Both the position numbers and the translations under genes were made by a program. A DNA stretch of 63,848 nucleotides from Micromonospora sp. CB01531 (GTDB lineage: Bacteria > Actinomycetota > Actinomycetes > Mycobacteriales > Micromonosporaceae), in the NCBI RefSeq assembly GCF_001905095.1, contig NZ_LWLS01000085.1, positions 1 through 63,848 of the forward strand, given 5' to 3'. Each line of letters begins with the position of its first letter. Position 1 is the stretch's first letter. Below are positions 17,985 through 27,119 of the stretch, piece by piece. The notes under the pieces are model-generated. The model saw nothing but the letters and a program-made list of their open reading frames with translations, made no database searches and had not been told where the DNA came from.

Positions 17985-18914
17985 ATGCTGGTCTTCGTCA
18001 CGTCGCACAAGGGCGGCACCGGGCGTTCGGTGACCGCGGCGAACATCGCCTACCGCAGCGCGTTGTCCGGCCGCCCCACCTGCTATCTGGACTACGACTT
18101 CGGTTCGCCGACGGCCGGCATCACGTTCCAGATCCCGCAGGCGGTCAACGGGGTGGAGGGCGCCGGACCCAACGGTGGTGGCCTGCACCGGTACCTGCGC
18201 GGGGAGATCCCGTCGCCGGAGCAGTTGGACGTGTGGGGCACCTCGGAGCGGGCCAGCCTGCGGCAGCGGCCGATCGGGTCCGGTCCCCTGGTGCTGCTGC
18301 CCGGGCAGCGCAACGGCAGCGAGTTCGGCTTCACCAACGACATCGCCAAGCGCTGCGCCGAGCTCTTCCTCCGGTTGGAGGAGGAGTTCGATCTGACGCT
18401 GGTGGACCTCAGCGCCGGCCGGTCCTATGCCAGCCAGATTGCGCTGGCGGCGACCGCCACGCCCACCCTGCGGAAGGTGACCGTTCGTTGGTTGGTCTTC
18501 CACCGGTGGACCCCGCAGCATGTCACGGCGGCCGCGGACCTGGCTTTCGAGGCCGGCGGGATCCTGGCGATGGGCAAGGAGTACGGCCACGAGCCGGAGC
18601 GGTTGCGGGAGTCGTTGCGGTTCATCCGCACCGCGGTGATCGATTCGCGCGGTCCCGAGGTCGGCCACCTCGACCTCGCGCAGCAGGCCTTCCTGCGCAA
18701 GTGCGACGCGGAGCTGTCGGAGCTGGCTCGACGGCGGGGCGTCGGGCGTACCACACTGCTCGGCGCGGTGCCGCTGGATCCCTTGCTGCAGTGGCGTGAG
18801 CAGCTCATCTCGGACCACGACGTGCAGACCAAGATCGCGAACGCCAAGACCGTGGACGCCTTCGTGGATCTGACCGAGAAGCTTTTCGACGAAACGGCAT
18901 GGGAGACCGCGTGA
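17985..18914 (+). CDS. SCO2523-type variant P-loop protein (MinD/ParA-like)
   Basis: A 309-residue SIMIBI-class NTPase-like protein. The N-terminus MLVFVTSHKGGTGRSVTAAN is a deviant Walker A: the signature Lys of KGG is kept, but the usual P-loop Lys (GK[ST]) is Arg. Switch-like LDYDFGSPTAG (near residue 40) and Walker-B-like LTLVDLSAGRSYASQ (near 140) follow ParA/MinD order. These proteins normally dimerise on ATP and position partners; the Arg change may weaken hydrolysis. It sits between and overlaps its partners: SCO2524-type directly before, SCO2522-type overlapping by 4 bases. Confidence 0.82.
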   Translation: MLVFVTSHKGGTGRSVTAANIAYRSALSGRPTCYLDYDFGSPTAGITFQIPQAVNGVEGAGPNGGGLHRYLRGEIPSPEQLDVWGTSERASLRQRPIGSGPLVLLPGQRNGSEFGFTNDIAKRCAELFLRLEEEFDLTLVDLSAGRSYASQIALAATATPTLRKVTVRWLVFHRWTPQHVTAAADLAFEAGGILAMGKEYGHEPERLRESLRFIRTAVIDSRGPEVGHLDLAQQAFLRKCDAELSELARRRGVGRTTLLGAVPLDPLLQWREQLISDHDVQTKIANAKTVDAFVDLTEKLFDETAWETA

Positions 18915-19876
18915 TCGGCGTGGATGTCAGGTTCCAGGAGGCGGCTGCGGTGCGTCGTACCGAGAGCGTGGCGTACTCGCATCTGTCGGTGGAGTTGGGC
19001 CACTTCTACGCGGAGGACTTCGGCGACGGGTGCCACGAACTGAGGCGCAAGTTCGAACGGATCGCGGACTGGGCGGGGGCGATCCCGGCGCTGGCCCGAC
19101 GAGGACTGCCACCCAACCGGCAGCCCCGGATCAGCACCTGCTTCCTGGTGGACGACTACTTCCACCGGTTCGGCACCCCGCGCGAGGTGATCCCGCAGGT
19201 GCAGAGCGCCGCGGCGGAGCACGGCCTGACGCTGGACTACGTGGCCCGGGAGTCCAGCTTCGCCCGGCACGACGGGGTCGAGCTGGCCCAACTGGTGGTC
19301 GACACGCTGGTGGTGGAGCCGCCCCGGCACACCACCGGAAGCCGCCCGCCGCTGAGCGAGTCGGGCTGGCTGTCCAACGGCAAGCGCTCGCCCGGGCACG
19401 TCGACGCGCCGGCGATGACCCTGCCACTGCCGTGGTCCCCGCCGGTGCAGTCCGGCGACCCCCAGCACTCCATCTTCGTCGACATCGAGCTGTGGTCCGA
19501 CGAGCCGAACACGCGGGTGTGGGCCTGCGCGCTGCTCGCCTCGGTCTGGCAGATGACTCGGCTGGGCGTGCTACGGCACCGGGGTGAGACGATCACGCAG
19601 CCGTGCCGGCTTGCCGGCGAACTGCCCACCGACTGGGACCAGCTGCCGTCGGTCGTCCAGCTGAACCCGGTCGCCGCGCCGTTCTGCGCGTATCGCACAC
19701 TGACCCTGATGGACACCCGGTACCTGCCGGTGGAGCTGGCAGTGCGGACCATCCTCGGTCAGGTCGCGGTGCCCCCGCCGGTCGCCCGGCAGGTCGCCAA
19801 GCGGGCCGGCGGGGAGGGCCTGCAGCTGCCCAGCGAGCTGGTCGACCGGTTGAGCTACGTGTTCATCGGCGAGTGA
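18911..19876 (+). CDS. SCO2522-type protein
   Basis: A 321-residue protein. I prefer GTG 18911, which overlaps the previous TGA as GTGA and has GGGAG five bases upstream; ATG 18899 is the alternative. Conserved-looking stretches are SVAYSHLSVELGHFYAEDFG, TCFLVDDYFHRFGTPREVIP, DIELWSDEPNTRVWACALLA and YLPVELAVRTILGQ. No known catalytic motif. Member of the SCO2521-2525 neighbourhood, function unknown. It is coupled to the P-loop gene and ends 6 bases before the stop of the opposing SCO2521-type gene. Confidence 0.75.
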   Translation: MIGVDVRFQEAAAVRRTESVAYSHLSVELGHFYAEDFGDGCHELRRKFERIADWAGAIPALARRGLPPNRQPRISTCFLVDDYFHRFGTPREVIPQVQSAAAEHGLTLDYVARESSFARHDGVELAQLVVDTLVVEPPRHTTGSRPPLSESGWLSNGKRSPGHVDAPAMTLPLPWSPPVQSGDPQHSIFVDIELWSDEPNTRVWACALLASVWQMTRLGVLRHRGETITQPCRLAGELPTDWDQLPSVVQLNPVAAPFCAYRTLTLMDTRYLPVELAVRTILGQVAVPPPVARQVAKRAGGEGLQLPSELVDRLSYVFIGE

Positions 19877-19882
19877 GCGTGG

Positions 19883-20839
19883 TCAGCGTGGGAGCGGCTG
19901 GCTGACCGCCACCCGGCCGGCCAGATCACGCAGCAGGGCCTGGTTGCTCACGCTGATCTGATCTCGGATCCAGTTGACCGACGACTTCCACTGCCGGCTG
20001 AACCCGGGTACCTGCTCCAGCCGGTCCCAGATCGGCCGTAGCCGCGGGTCCACCCGCGCGCCGGGCAGCCACAGGTGCAGCAGGTGCTCCAGCACCGGCC
20101 GCAGCCGCTCGATGTGCTCCTGCCCGGAGACCGATCGGGTCACCGCGGCCTCCACGACGGCGGAGAGCATGGTGAGCAGCCAGTCGTGCAGGGCGAGATC
20201 TTCGCAGAGGCCGGCCACGGCGGCCGGCACGTCCTGCGGGCCGACCACGAGTTCGACCGTGCGCAGCGTCGGGGAGTCCACGGTGACCACCGCCGAGGAG
20301 ACCTGGTCCGGTCGCTCGGCGACCCGCGCGGTCCAGCGCAGCCGGGTGCGCGCCGCGCGCAGTGGCGGGCGCCGGTCCAGCAGGTCGGACATCTGCACGC
20401 CGTCGAGCACCCGGCCGGTGATCGCCTCCAGGTTCAGCACATCGGCGGCGTTGCCGTGCAGGAAGCCCGCCGCCAGGTCCGCGGCGTCCAGCTTCCCGAC
20501 CGTCTCCAGGACGCCGGGACTGGCCAGGTAGTGCGACCACGGTTGGCGGCGCTGCCCGGGGACGACCTGGATGACCGAGGACGCCTGGCCGATCCGGCCG
20601 CCGGTGATGATGGCCCGGGTGACCACCGCGCCCACGCCGCGTAGCTGGCGCTTCTTGGCGCTGGGCAGCCAACAGTCCACGCCGGTGCGCACGTCAGGCG
20701 ACACCGCGTACAGCGACGGACGCCGCGACGTCAGCACGGCCTCACCCTCGACCAGGCTGAGCACCTCGGCGCTCTGCTCCTGTGCCAGCGCAGTGCTGTG
20801 CTGCAGCAGGCTGGTGTGCACCTCACCCACCGTGAGCAT
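19883..20839 (-). CDS. SCO2521-type protein
   Basis: A 318-residue protein (MLTVGEVHTSLLQHSTALAQ) without recognisable catalytic motif. It has an N-terminal alpha/beta part with SLYAVSPDVRTGVDCWLPSA and a helical C-terminal part with LHDWLLTMLSAVVEAAV and WNW-free WKSSVNWIRDQISVSNQALL. It is the fifth member of the SCO2521-2525-type set and here runs against the other genes, tail-to-tail with the SCO2522-type gene. Its start faces the NACHT gene, so both may share a control region. Function unknown. Confidence 0.72.
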   Translation of the reverse strand: MLTVGEVHTSLLQHSTALAQEQSAEVLSLVEGEAVLTSRRPSLYAVSPDVRTGVDCWLPSAKKRQLRGVGAVVTRAIITGGRIGQASSVIQVVPGQRRQPWSHYLASPGVLETVGKLDAADLAAGFLHGNAADVLNLEAITGRVLDGVQMSDLLDRRPPLRAARTRLRWTARVAERPDQVSSAVVTVDSPTLRTVELVVGPQDVPAAVAGLCEDLALHDWLLTMLSAVVEAAVTRSVSGQEHIERLRPVLEHLLHLWLPGARVDPRLRPIWDRLEQVPGFSRQWKSSVNWIRDQISVSNQALLRDLAGRVAVSQPLPR

Positions 20840-21142
20840 GGCTTCCTCCGCATCGCCGCCACCGGTCCGCGGTCACCCGCGGAATGCGGTCCCATGGTGA
20901 TTGACGCACGCCGCCGTGACCCGCACCGACACGGACCCGTGCGGGAAATGTCGAAACACCCGTGGGCACGGGATTCCGCCCGTTCCGGGCCCGTATCTGT
21001 CCAGTGGCCATCATAGGCCTCCCCGCTGGCGGGAATCCCATGTGTGGCTGGGGTTGCCGGACGTTCGCGGGTCAGAGGGATGTGACGTCGGCTGATATTT
21101 TGAATGGTGCGGTCCCCAGCCACCCCCTGGAGTTTGCCGTTC
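20840..21142. promoter_or_regulatory. Divergent control region of SCO2521-type and NACHT genes
   Basis: 303 bases, somewhat less GC-rich toward its right end. It contains a perfect 6-bp dyad CCCGTG-GG-CACGGG at 20959-20972, a related CACGG/CCGTG dyad about 30 bases to the left, and a candidate -10 GATATT near 21093 ahead of the NACHT gene. CTGGAG 10 bases before ATG 21143 is the ribosome site. The dyads could be operator sites, but no regulator is known. Confidence 0.35.
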
Positions 21143-24100
21143 ATGAAGGTTTACATTTCGGCCACCCAAAAGGACCTGCTGGAATATCGCGCTGCCGTGC
21201 ACGCCGCGGCACGTCGTCTCGAGATCGAGGACGTGGCCATGGAGGCGTACGGCGCCGACATCAGGCCACCCCTGGAACGCTGCCTGGCCGACGTACGCCG
21301 CTGCGACCTCTACGTGGGGCTGTTCGCCTGGCGGTACGGGTTCCGACCGCCCGGCCAGGAATCCTCCATCACCGAACTGGAATACCGGGAGGCCCTCGCC
21401 GCCGGGAAACCCTGCCTGATCTTCCTGCTCGCCGAGGACACGCCGTGGCCGGTGGACATGATCGACCGCGACGCCGACTGGCAGCAGATCGTCGCGCTGC
21501 GCCGCGAACTCAAGGAACGCCACCTGTGCGCCTTTTTCTCCAGTGTGGACGACCTGTCCGCCAAGGTCACCGTGGCGCTGGCCGACGTGCGCAGCGGCCG
21601 CTCCCCGGCCCGCGAACCCGCCGACCCCGACACCCACCTGCCAGACGCCGTACGCAACCACTACTACAAGCAGTTGGCGCTGCGCTACCAGGCGGTGCCC
21701 CTGGACGGAGTGTCGCCACGACCCACCATCGGATACCTCACGGTCGGCCTGCCGAAGGTGTTCGTGGAACCGCGGGTACACGAGGACGCCCGGCCGGAAA
21801 TGCCGCTCGCGTGGTGGCGCTGGGCCGGCTCCACACCCGACGGTGACACCGGCGGCCTGCCCGGCGTGGTGGACCCGGAGGAAGTGGAGCGGCTCTGGGA
21901 GGAGTACGCGGCCAAGGACGCACTCGCCCTGTTCGACGTGGTGTGCGATCCCAGCCATCGGGCCATCGTGCTGCTCGGCGACCCCGGCTCCGGCAAGTCA
22001 GCAACCGCACGCTACCTGGCGCTGGCACTGGCCGGCGCCTGCGTCGAGCCCCGACTGGCCGCGCTGGACCGCTACCTGCCAGTCCTGATCGAGCTGCGCT
22101 CGTACGCCGTGCACTGCGGGGACGGCCGGTGCGACGGCCTGCTCGACTACGTCGGCCACCGCCACCAGCAGGGACTCGCCGGAATCGACCAGGACGTGCT
22201 GGAGTCGTACCTGCGCCAGGGCGGCCAGGCACTGTTCCTGTTCGACGGCCTCGACGAGGTGTTCGACCCCGCCCAGCGGGAGGAGGTGGCCGCACAGATC
22301 GCCACGTTCGCCAACGAATACCCCGGCGTACGGACGGTGGTCACCTCACGGGCAGCCGGATACCTGCGACACACTTTCGCCAACGCCGGCTTCGACCACT
22401 TCACCCTCGAGGACCTCGACGACGAACGGATCGCCCGCTTCCTCGGCAACTGGTACCGCTACGTCATGCCCACCCCGGCGGCCGAGGCGGACCGGCAGCG
22501 GCGGCAGATCCTCGACGTGGTGCGCAGATCCCGGGCCATGCACGAGATCGCCGGCAACCCGCTGCTGCTGATGCTCATGGCGATCGTCGGCCGGGGCCAC
22601 CCACTGCCACGCAACCGGCGCCGGCTCTACGCCCACGTCACCGACGTCCTGATCTCCGAGTGGGACGTGACCAAACAACTGCGGGAAAGCCACGGCGACG
22701 TACCGCCGCTGGACCCGCAGGCGAAGCGGCGGCTGCTGCGCCACCTAGCGTTCCGGATGCAGTTCCGGGAGTCCGGTCCGGCGGGAAACTACATCGAATC
22801 CGACGAGCTGGCGCGCATCTTCCGGGACCACCTGGTCGACTTCTACGGATTCGAGAACGAGCGGGCGCTCGCCATGGCCTACTCAATGATCGACAAGTTG
22901 CGCCAGCGAAGCTTCATCCTGGAACGGTACGGCCTGCGGCTGTTCGGGTTCGTGCACCGCACGTTCCTGGAGTTCTTCTGTGCCGAGGAGATCGTGGACA
23001 GGTTCGAGCACGATCCGGACGCCTGGGGCCTCGACCAGCTGCGCGCGCTGTTCCGCGAGCACTGGGCCGACCCGTCCTGGCGGGAAGTGCTCCGGCTGGT
23101 CGCCAGCGCGCTGCCCGCCCCGACCGCCAACGACCTGGTCACCCTCCTCGCCACCGAGGTCAACCAACCCTGGCCGCCGCTGAACCTCACCGGCCCACCA
23201 TGGAACCTGGTGCTGGCCGCGCAGTGCGTGGCGGAAGCGCCCCAGCCGGCCGAGCTGGCCGGCGCGGGTAACGCCGTGCTGGGCCAGATCGTGCTGCTGG
23301 TCGAACACGGCATCTCCGCCGACGACCCGAACCTGGTGGAACTCACCGAACAGGAACTGCTGTCCTCCATCCGGGCGCTCGGACGGCACTGGCCCGGCCG
23401 AGCTGCCTTCCTGCACTGGTACCGCCGCCGCGGAGTGCGCACCAGCTGGCGCTCCGGCTCCGCGTTCGCGACCCGGATCGCCGCGGTGCTGTCCACCGCC
23501 GAGGAACAGCTGGAGGAGCTGCTGGTCCGGGAGCTCGGGCAGGGCCGCGAACGGCAGGCCCACCTCACCATGGTCGCCGGGCTGGCCGAGGCCGCCGGCC
23601 GGCTGGACACCACCAACCCCAGCCGCCGCCGATGCCGGGACCTGCTCCTCGCCCAGGCACAGGCGGAAGTCTCGACCGCGGTACGGCAGGCCGCCGTCCG
23701 GGCTCTGGTCGCACACTTCAGCGCCGACCCCGAGCTCGTCGACGTGCTGCGCGACCTCACCGAATCACCCGACCCCGCGGTACGCGCGCTCGCCGTGCAG
23801 TCCCTCGGCGGCCGGGCCGAGCTGTCCGAGGACGTCCGTCAGGTGCTGGCGAGGGCCACCGAAGACCCCGCCACCGCCGTGCGGCGGGCCGCCGTGGGAG
23901 TCCTCGCCGCCCGCTGCGCCGACCTGCCCGGCGTACCCGAGACGCTGCAACGACTACTGGACACCGACACCGACCCCGCAGTGGTCCAGCGCGCGCTGGA
24001 AGGCCTGCTGGCACTGCCGGAGCGCGCCGACACGGCCCGTACGCGGGCGCTGGAGCGGGTCGCCAGCGACGCCCCGGACGAGGTGCGGCGCGGCCTGGTG

Positions 24101-25357
24101 ACCGAACTGCTGCCGGGCGGGCCCAGCCCCGACGGCACCGAACTGCTGCTGAAGCTGGCCTGCTCGGCCTCCTCCGCGCGGCTGCGCGCGGTCGCCGTGC
24201 AGCGGCTGGCGCTCGTACCCGATCCGGAGGGGCGCTGCCGAGCCCGGCTGGTCGACCAGATCGAGCAGGACGAGGACGCGTCGGTGCGGGCCGCGGCGGT
24301 GACCGCACTGCTCGAGCAGGACCGCGCGGACGACTCCGGATGGACCGTAGCGGCGTACGCCGCGCGTGCCGACGACGACGCGACCGTGCGCCTCGCCGCG
24401 GTGCGCGCCCTGGCCGAGGCCTACCCGGACCACCGCACCGGGGAACTGCTGCTGGAACGAGCCCGCCGGGACCCGACCGCGAGCGTCCGGCTCGCCGCGG
24501 TCGACCTGCTCACCGGCCGGCCGCTGCTCGGCCACGCCACCCGCGACCTGCTCATCAGCCGGGCCTCCCAGGAGCGGGACCCGATCGTCAGGCTGCGGGT
24601 CACCCGCAGCCTGACCCACCTCGGCGAGCCACCGGACCCCGAGGTGCGCGAATGCCTCGCCGAGCAGGTCAGCCGCGACCCCGACCCGAACGTGCTGCGC
24701 GCCGCCGCGCAGGCACTCGCCCGCCACGGCCAAGCCGGCAGCCTGCTGGAGACGCTGTGCCGGCGGGCCCGCCGAGACAGCTACGCCGGCATCCGGCTGG
24801 CCGCCGTGCAGGCCCTGTGCGCGTACGGCAGCCCCGACGTGGTGACCGACGTGCTGCTGGAATGCGTCGAGTCGGACACCGACCCGGCCGTGTTCGACGC
24901 GGCGGTGCGCTGCCTGACCGAACGGGGTTCGGCGTCCATGGCGGTGACGCTGCGGCTGATGCGCCGCCTGGCCGACCAGGACCCGGCGATCCGCGCCCGA
25001 ATCGCCGCCGCGCTCGGTGAGCACTTCGGGGCCGATCCGGAGGTCCGGGTACTGCTGGTGGGGCTGGTCCGCGACGACCCGGACCTGGAGGTCCGGCGCC
25101 GGGCCGTGGAACAGCTGGGCGCGACGCTGGCCGACCGGATGGGGGTACGGGAGCTGCTGCTGCGGCTGGCGGACGACGATGACTGGGAGATCCGCCGCAC
25201 CGCGCTGCTCGCGTTGACCCGTCACTACCGGGGGGACAGCCGGACCCGGGAGGTGCTCGTCCGGCTCGCCCACCAGGAGGACGACGGCACGGTACGGCGG
25301 CTGGCCGCCCAACTGCTGGCTTCGCTGCCCGACACCAAGCCCGACGACTTCCCGTGA
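21143..25357 (+). CDS. DUF4062-NACHT-HEAT STAND protein
   Basis: A 1404-residue multidomain protein; ATG 21143 is preferred because the DUF4062 domain (MKVYISATQKDLLEYRAAVH) starts there with CTGGAG upstream. Residues 1-110 are DUF4062, a Rossmann-like module often at the N-terminus of STAND NTPases. The NACHT domain has Walker A GDPGSGKSA near 278-286, Walker B LFLFDGLDEVFD near 363-374 and winged-helix-like regions after it (LFGFVHRTFLEFFCAEEIVD). From about 840 to the end run some 18-20 HEAT/PBS-lyase-like repeats (for example DPDPNVLRAAAQALARHG). The layout of effector, NTPase and repeat sensor is that of bacterial immune STAND proteins. A role in phage defence is inference. Confidence 0.85.
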   Translation: MKVYISATQKDLLEYRAAVHAAARRLEIEDVAMEAYGADIRPPLERCLADVRRCDLYVGLFAWRYGFRPPGQESSITELEYREALAAGKPCLIFLLAEDTPWPVDMIDRDADWQQIVALRRELKERHLCAFFSSVDDLSAKVTVALADVRSGRSPAREPADPDTHLPDAVRNHYYKQLALRYQAVPLDGVSPRPTIGYLTVGLPKVFVEPRVHEDARPEMPLAWWRWAGSTPDGDTGGLPGVVDPEEVERLWEEYAAKDALALFDVVCDPSHRAIVLLGDPGSGKSATARYLALALAGACVEPRLAALDRYLPVLIELRSYAVHCGDGRCDGLLDYVGHRHQQGLAGIDQDVLESYLRQGGQALFLFDGLDEVFDPAQREEVAAQIATFANEYPGVRTVVTSRAAGYLRHTFANAGFDHFTLEDLDDERIARFLGNWYRYVMPTPAAEADRQRRQILDVVRRSRAMHEIAGNPLLLMLMAIVGRGHPLPRNRRRLYAHVTDVLISEWDVTKQLRESHGDVPPLDPQAKRRLLRHLAFRMQFRESGPAGNYIESDELARIFRDHLVDFYGFENERALAMAYSMIDKLRQRSFILERYGLRLFGFVHRTFLEFFCAEEIVDRFEHDPDAWGLDQLRALFREHWADPSWREVLRLVASALPAPTANDLVTLLATEVNQPWPPLNLTGPPWNLVLAAQCVAEAPQPAELAGAGNAVLGQIVLLVEHGISADDPNLVELTEQELLSSIRALGRHWPGRAAFLHWYRRRGVRTSWRSGSAFATRIAAVLSTAEEQLEELLVRELGQGRERQAHLTMVAGLAEAAGRLDTTNPSRRRCRDLLLAQAQAEVSTAVRQAAVRALVAHFSADPELVDVLRDLTESPDPAVRALAVQSLGGRAELSEDVRQVLARATEDPATAVRRAAVGVLAARCADLPGVPETLQRLLDTDTDPAVVQRALEGLLALPERADTARTRALERVASDAPDEVRRGLVTELLPGGPSPDGTELLLKLACSASSARLRAVAVQRLALVPDPEGRCRARLVDQIEQDEDASVRAAAVTALLEQDRADDSGWTVAAYAARADDDATVRLAAVRALAEAYPDHRTGELLLERARRDPTASVRLAAVDLLTGRPLLGHATRDLLISRASQERDPIVRLRVTRSLTHLGEPPDPEVRECLAEQVSRDPDPNVLRAAAQALARHGQAGSLLETLCRRARRDSYAGIRLAAVQALCAYGSPDVVTDVLLECVESDTDPAVFDAAVRCLTERGSASMAVTLRLMRRLADQDPAIRARIAAALGEHFGADPEVRVLLVGLVRDDPDLEVRRRAVEQLGATLADRMGVRELLLRLADDDDWEIRRTALLALTRHYRGDSRTREVLVRLAHQEDDGTVRRLAAQLLASLPDTKPDDFP

Positions 25358-25523
25358 CCCGCCGCTGGACGGGGCCGCGCCCGGCGCCCAATGGCCGGCG
25401 GTAGCCACCTATCTGATTCCATCAGGGCGGCGGTGACCGGCAAGGTTCCGGTGAGCGCCAGGACCCTCCTTGGTCGAAGGTGGCGGGGTGGGTGATGCCC
25501 GGGCGCGCACGTTGCAGCCGTGC

Positions 25524-25538
25524 GGCAAGGCTTTTCCC
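25524..25538. promoter_or_regulatory. Candidate operator, distal site before GH28
   Basis: GGCAAGGCTTTTCCC is an imperfect inverted copy of the AGGAAAAGCTTTACC element 64 bases further down. Both precede the GH28 gene and could bind the LacI regulator encoded just downstream of it. Confidence 0.35.
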
Positions 25539-25601
25539 GCACCACCGTCGCAGACCCTGTCCCCATCCGCCAATCCGTTGACTCCGATGCGTTTGCCGGG
25601 T

Positions 25602-25616
25602 AGGAAAAGCTTTACC
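25602..25616. promoter_or_regulatory. Candidate operator, proximal site before GH28
   Basis: AGGAAAAGCTTTACC is nearly palindromic around AAAGCTTT, 31 bases before the GH28 ATG. An almost identical element (AGGAAAAGGTTTACC) lies at 59795-59809 in front of the second GH28 copy, which argues for a shared regulator. A GC-centred dyad fits some LacI-type operators. Confidence 0.5.
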
Positions 25617-25646
25617 TGCCCGTCCCGCCAGACCAGGAGAGCTTTC

Positions 25647-27086
25647 ATGACGACCGAACACAGTAGACGTGACTTCCTCCGATGGGCCGGGGTGACCGCC
25701 TCCGCGGCAGCCTTCGCGCCGCTGGTCGCCGGCCGGGCAAGCGCCGATCCCACGCCGCCCGGCAACCCCTGGGCCCGCGCCGAGTACATCAGCGCGAAGG
25801 TACGCCGCCCGCACTTCCCCAACCGCTGGTTCGACATCCGGCAGTACGGCGCCGTCGGCGACGGCGCCACCGACTGCACGGAGGCGATCAGGCAGGCGAT
25901 CGCCGCCTGTCACACCGCCGGGGGAGGGCACGTGCTGGTGCCGGCCGGCCGGTTCCTCACCGGGCCGATCCACCTGCTCAGCAACGTCGACCTGCACGTC
26001 ACCGCCGAGGCGGTGGTGCTGTTCAGCCAACGCCCAACCGACTACCTGCCGGCCGTGCTGACCCGGTTCGAGGGCGTCGAGCTTTACAACTACTCACCGC
26101 TGATCTACGCCTTCGAGCAGGAGAACATCGGGATCACCGGCACCGGCGTGCTCGACGGCCAGGCGGACAACGAGCACTGGTGGCCGTGGAAGGGCAAGGC
26201 CGAGTACGGCTGGAAGCCCGGCGACCCGAAGCAGGACGCCGCCCGGGCCCGGCTGTTCGCCATGGCAGAGCAGGACGTGCCGGTCGAGCAGCGGGTGTTC
26301 GGCGAGGGCGACTATCTGCGCTCGTCCTTCATCGAGCCCTACCGTTGCCGCAACGTACTCATCGAGGGAGTCACGATCGTCCGCTCCCCGATGTGGGAGA
26401 TCCACCCGACCCTGTCCGAGAACGTGCTGGTGCAGAACGTCACCGTCAACTCCCACGGCCCGAACAACGACGGCTGCGACCCGGAATCCAGCCGCATGGT
26501 CGTCATCCGCGGCTGCACCTTCGACACCGGTGACGACTGCATCGCGATCAAGGCCGGGCGAAACGCCGACGGGCGCCGGGTCAACGTCCCGAGCGAGGAC
26601 ATCCTCATCGAGGACTGCCTGATGCGCGACGGCCACGGCGGGGTGACGATCGGCAGCGAGATGTCCGGCGGGGTGCGCAACGTCTTCGCCCGCAACTGTG
26701 AGATGTCCAGCCCCAACCTGGACATCGCCCTGCGGTTCAAGACCAACTCCGTCCGCGGCGGGTTCATCACCGACGTCTACGCCCGCGACATCCGCATCGG
26801 CGAGGTCGCCGGCGCCGTCATCGACGTCAACTTCTTCTACGAGGAGGGTCCCGGCTACGGGTTCAACCCGGTGGTGCGCAACATCGACGTCCGGGACCTG
26901 ACCGTCGGCCAGGCCGGGCGCGCCCTCAACCTTCGCGGCTACGCCGACGACCACATCACCGACGTGACCCTCACGAACGTGGACTTCGGCACCACGGGTA
27001 AGCCGGGCGTGGTGGAGTATGTCGACAACCTCGTGCTACGCAACGTCGTCGAGAACGGGCAACCGCTCGTGCTCGCCTCCGCCTGA
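25647..27086 (+). CDS. Tat-exported GH28 polygalacturonase
   Basis: A 479-residue glycoside hydrolase family 28 protein. AGGAG lies seven bases before ATG 25647, and the N-terminus SRRDFLRWAGVTASAAAF is a Tat signal with a cleavage site near GRASA. The right-handed beta-helix starts at FDIRQYGAVGDGATDCTEAI. GH28 motifs are NNDG near 273, TGDDC near 293, DGHGG near 328 and RFKTN near 361, so the catalytic Asp residues and His are present. It probably releases galacturonic acid units from pectin outside the cell, exo-acting judging by similarity to bacterial exo-enzymes. A LacI gene follows directly. Confidence 0.9.
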   Translation: MTTEHSRRDFLRWAGVTASAAAFAPLVAGRASADPTPPGNPWARAEYISAKVRRPHFPNRWFDIRQYGAVGDGATDCTEAIRQAIAACHTAGGGHVLVPAGRFLTGPIHLLSNVDLHVTAEAVVLFSQRPTDYLPAVLTRFEGVELYNYSPLIYAFEQENIGITGTGVLDGQADNEHWWPWKGKAEYGWKPGDPKQDAARARLFAMAEQDVPVEQRVFGEGDYLRSSFIEPYRCRNVLIEGVTIVRSPMWEIHPTLSENVLVQNVTVNSHGPNNDGCDPESSRMVVIRGCTFDTGDDCIAIKAGRNADGRRVNVPSEDILIEDCLMRDGHGGVTIGSEMSGGVRNVFARNCEMSSPNLDIALRFKTNSVRGGFITDVYARDIRIGEVAGAVIDVNFFYEEGPGYGFNPVVRNIDVRDLTVGQAGRALNLRGYADDHITDVTLTNVDFGTTGKPGVVEYVDNLVLRNVVENGQPLVLASA

Positions 27087-27119
27087 GTGTCCGGAGCACC
27101 GGGGGCCGCGTGGTCAAAT

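Noticed and set aside
15963..18818. Very long open frame on the minus strand opposite the SCO2524/2523-type genes
   Set aside because: It is rich in Arg, Gln, His and Gly with no domain, and mirrors the codon bias of the plus-strand genes, which have recognisable motifs, ribosome sites and coupled starts.
23632..25020. Long alternative frame inside the HEAT-repeat part of the NACHT gene
   Set aside because: Arg/Pro/Ala-rich shadow of the repeat-coding frame; no motif and no ribosome site.
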